From an uncultured Kiritimatiellota bacterium (GTDB taxonomy: Bacteria > Verrucomicrobiota > Kiritimatiellia > RFP12 > DVOR01): a stretch of DNA of 64,000 nt. Position 1 is the first letter of the stretch. Every line of letters starts with the position of its first letter. Location: the NCBI GenBank assembly GCA_944389945.1, contig CALXOF010000012.1, positions 1 through 64,000 of the forward strand, in the 5' to 3' direction. The notes under the pieces are model-generated. The model was given only the letters and a program-made list of their open reading frames with translations, did no database searches and was not told the DNA's origin. Of this stretch, positions 62,363 to 64,000 are shown one piece after another. The position numbers were made by a program, and so were the translations under genes.

Positions 62363-63394
62363 TCAAATGCCAATCCGGCGGCAGTAAGAACGATACCGCT
62401 TGGAAAGGAAGAGTTTGGCGGCATGGCCCAACGCCGCCCAACGATGTGCCACCAGAGGCGTCGCCAAACGGGAGCGTGACCAGATGATTTCGGCTCGGGC
62501 TTGACGGCTGCGGCGTTTGGCGGCTTCTTTGGTCTGAGAAAAGATGTTGGCGAAGAACTCTTGCAACCGCGCCTCACGAAAGGCCTCCGGGCAACGGCCG
62601 TCCTTGAAGAGGGGCGCGGCGAGCATGGCCTCGTAGGCCGCATCGTCCGCGTCCAGACGCTTGACCTCCTCCACGACGGCCTCCAACGAGGGGAACTTGG
62701 AACAATCGATGAAGGCCGCGGGATTGAAGTCCTCGGCGACGTTCGGTGCGCCCCAATAAATCGGCACGGTGCGAGCCACAAAAGCATCGACAATCTTCTC
62801 GGTGACGTAGTCCGGGACGGCGGAGTTCTCGCACGCCAAGGTAAACTTACCCGTGCGCAAGAAGGCGATTTTGTCCTCCACGCGTTTGCCGCCGAAGGAA
62901 TTACGCCATTTCCCGCCGGAGGCGATGGGCTTGTAAGCGGAAAGCAGATCAAAGAGCTGTGTGCACGCGCCATCGCGGTTGGGATTGGAGACGACCGCCG
63001 TGCAGAAACAGGTCTTGCTTCCGGCCTCGGCGTGGGCATCGAAGGGAATCACCGTGCCGTCCTCCGCGAAGAGCGCATGGAACTCCGGCAAGAAACAAAA
63101 GAGCGGATAACGCAGATGACGGTCGCCATAGGTGAGGCGCGAGAAGGAAATCGCATAGTCCGCGTGATTGAAGTCCGGCGCCACGTTTTCCCACACATAC
63201 TCCACCGCGATGGCGTCCGGGTAGTCCCGCCACTCCTCGTCAAAAAAGGTGTGAAGGATGACGTCCGCCTCAGCCAAGTTGTCCGTGAGCGACACCCAAG
63301 GGAACCAAACCGGCAATTGCTTCACCCAGTCCTGCTCGTGGGGAAGCACGACGTGTGTGGTGTTGAGGGCGACTTTGAGCGGTCTCTGCGACAT
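62363..63394 (-). CDS. Family GT10 fucosyltransferase-like protein (343 aa)
   Basis: Probably an alpha-1,3/4-fucosyltransferase adding fucose to a surface glycan. The C-terminal GT10 signature is FTLACENSAVPDYVTEKI, followed by VDAFVARTVPIYWGAPNVAEDFNPAAFID. It also has a KDGRCPEAF-like tail. The N-terminus (ADVILHTFFDEEW) forms the first GT-B Rossmann half. Length is normal. The family is found in Bacteroidetes, Helicobacter and host-associated bacteria, which hints at a host-like Lewis-type or related glycan, though the sugar donor is unproved. Confidence 0.9.
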   Translation of the reverse strand: MSQRPLKVALNTTHVVLPHEQDWVKQLPVWFPWVSLTDNLAEADVILHTFFDEEWRDYPDAIAVEYVWENVAPDFNHADYAISFSRLTYGDRHLRYPLFCFLPEFHALFAEDGTVIPFDAHAEAGSKTCFCTAVVSNPNRDGACTQLFDLLSAYKPIASGGKWRNSFGGKRVEDKIAFLRTGKFTLACENSAVPDYVTEKIVDAFVARTVPIYWGAPNVAEDFNPAAFIDCSKFPSLEAVVEEVKRLDADDAAYEAMLAAPLFKDGRCPEAFREARLQEFFANIFSQTKEAAKRRSRQARAEIIWSRSRLATPLVAHRWAALGHAAKLFLSKRYRSYCRRIGI

Positions 63395-63409
63395 GGGGGA
63401 AATCCTTGC

Positions 63410-64000
63410 TCAGCGTAGGGTTTTCGGAGGAATGGCACGATAGGTCTCACGCAACCGGCGCCGCGTCTTCTTCTGCGGCGCGATTCGGGATGCCAAGCGT
63501 AACAGGTGCCACCGCAGCGGATAGTGGAAAGCTTTGTCGCGGCGATGCCAAATCGGTTTGGTGGGGTCCATCGTGGACCAATCCGCCGAACCGCTTGGGA
63601 GATTGACGCGCGGGAAACACTCGTAGGCCGAGAAGGCCCCCACCCCGCCGTCCAGCTTGGCAAGGATGGAAAAGGCCGCTTGGTCGTGCCGATGCTCACG
63701 GAAGGTGGGGTCGTTGGGAGCACGCGAAGGAGTGTCGTCCATCAACGCGAAGTCCTCTTCCCACAGCGCCGCCCATCGCTTGAGAAAAGCGATTGCTTCC
63801 GGGCACTTGCGTACGATGAGCGTCCCCGACTGGATGGTGGCGGAATCCAAAATATCCGAGCGGTCGCGCACGCCCAGACGGTCGAGCAAGTCGCCCTTCG
63901 TCCAGTTCCGGTCGCAATAGCCCTCCAGCCTCGTGCCCACGATGCCCGTCGGCGACTGCCGCGCCATCTCAAAATAGGCCTCCAGCCGCACCCGCCCGGA
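63410..64000 (-). CDS. Partial glycan-cluster protein, start beyond the window
   Basis: The frame runs off the right edge at 64000, so only about the last 196 residues are seen and the start is missing. Readable features include a LEAYFEMARQSPTGIVGTRLEGYCDRNWTKGDLL segment, an IQSGTLIVRKCPEAIAFLKRWAALWEED stretch and HRHDQAAFSILAKL. This pattern is common in capsule/LPS clusters, where such proteins are annotated as GT-A-like transferases or hypothetical. I cannot name its function. It lies 15 bp upstream of the GT10 gene, so it is probably co-transcribed. Confidence 0.6.
   Translation of the reverse strand, partial: SGRVRLEAYFEMARQSPTGIVGTRLEGYCDRNWTKGDLLDRLGVRDRSDILDSATIQSGTLIVRKCPEAIAFLKRWAALWEEDFALMDDTPSRAPNDPTFREHRHDQAAFSILAKLDGGVGAFSAYECFPRVNLPSGSADWSTMDPTKPIWHRRDKAFHYPLRWHLLRLASRIAPQKKTRRRLRETYRAIPPKTLR

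Overview
The window is a high-GC stretch (the lower-GC exceptions are a secreted-protein gene, an IS region and some spacers) of a Gram-negative chromosome. waaA (Kdo transferase), an AsmA-like envelope protein and an O-antigen/LPS-type glycosyltransferase cluster indicate an outer membrane with lipopolysaccharide. The taxon cannot be fixed from sequence alone. The gene mix would suit a PVC-superphylum bacterium (Kiritimatiellota/Lentisphaerota-like), but that is a guess.

Layout: (i) 0.4-7.5 kb holds an unusual Hsp70 machine: two large J-like proteins without an HPD motif, each with a Cys pair zinc-ribbon and a C-terminal membrane anchor, a GrpE-like protein, a long Hsp70 and a TPR membrane protein. 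A 17-codon leader ORF and a hairpin over the first start codon precede it. (ii) 7.5-9.8 kb is an insertion sequence with a probable -1 frameshift transposase, in a field of degenerate repeats. (iii) 9.8-15.7 kb is a tight run: metX-metW fusion, serine acetyltransferase, a secreted protein, an AsmA-like protein, trmL. (iv) 15.8-24.6 kb: tRNA-Cys, a double GT4 glycosyltransferase, queF-queC, a peptide-binding lipoprotein, pheS, a nitroreductase, mutY. (v) 24.6-28.1 kb, minus strand: two tandem polytopic membrane paralogues. (vi) 29-33.7 kb: gyrB and a secreted repeat protein. (vii) 34.6-46.2 kb, mostly minus strand: gdhA, a zinc-ribbon membrane protein, GT8 genes (one broken), nfnB-nfnA, thiC; on the plus strand a sugar nucleotidyltransferase and a phosphoesterase. 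(viii) 46.3-52.8 kb: argG, a double transglutaminase protein, tsaD. (ix) 53-59.3 kb: an MFS exporter, a tandem-duplicated acidic protein, pyrF, a DUF721-like protein, waaA. (x) 59.8-64 kb: glycosyltransferases and a PIG-L deacetylase, cut by the window end.

Themes: the intergenic spaces are packed with at least six repeat families. One is a five-copy multi-palindrome unit; one is bounded by CAATACTGTCCGGGGAAA-type inverted ends and in one case by a near-perfect 9-bp target duplication, so it is MITE-like and may be mobilised by the local transposase; one is a two-copy 68-nt hairpin. Promoters share an extended -10 (TGTGnTATAnT) with weak or absent -35 boxes. Several genes seem leaderless or nearly so, and thiC and argG have -10 boxes only 10 bp apart on opposite strands. 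Large antisense ORFs opposite GC-rich genes are reading-frame shadows and were left out.
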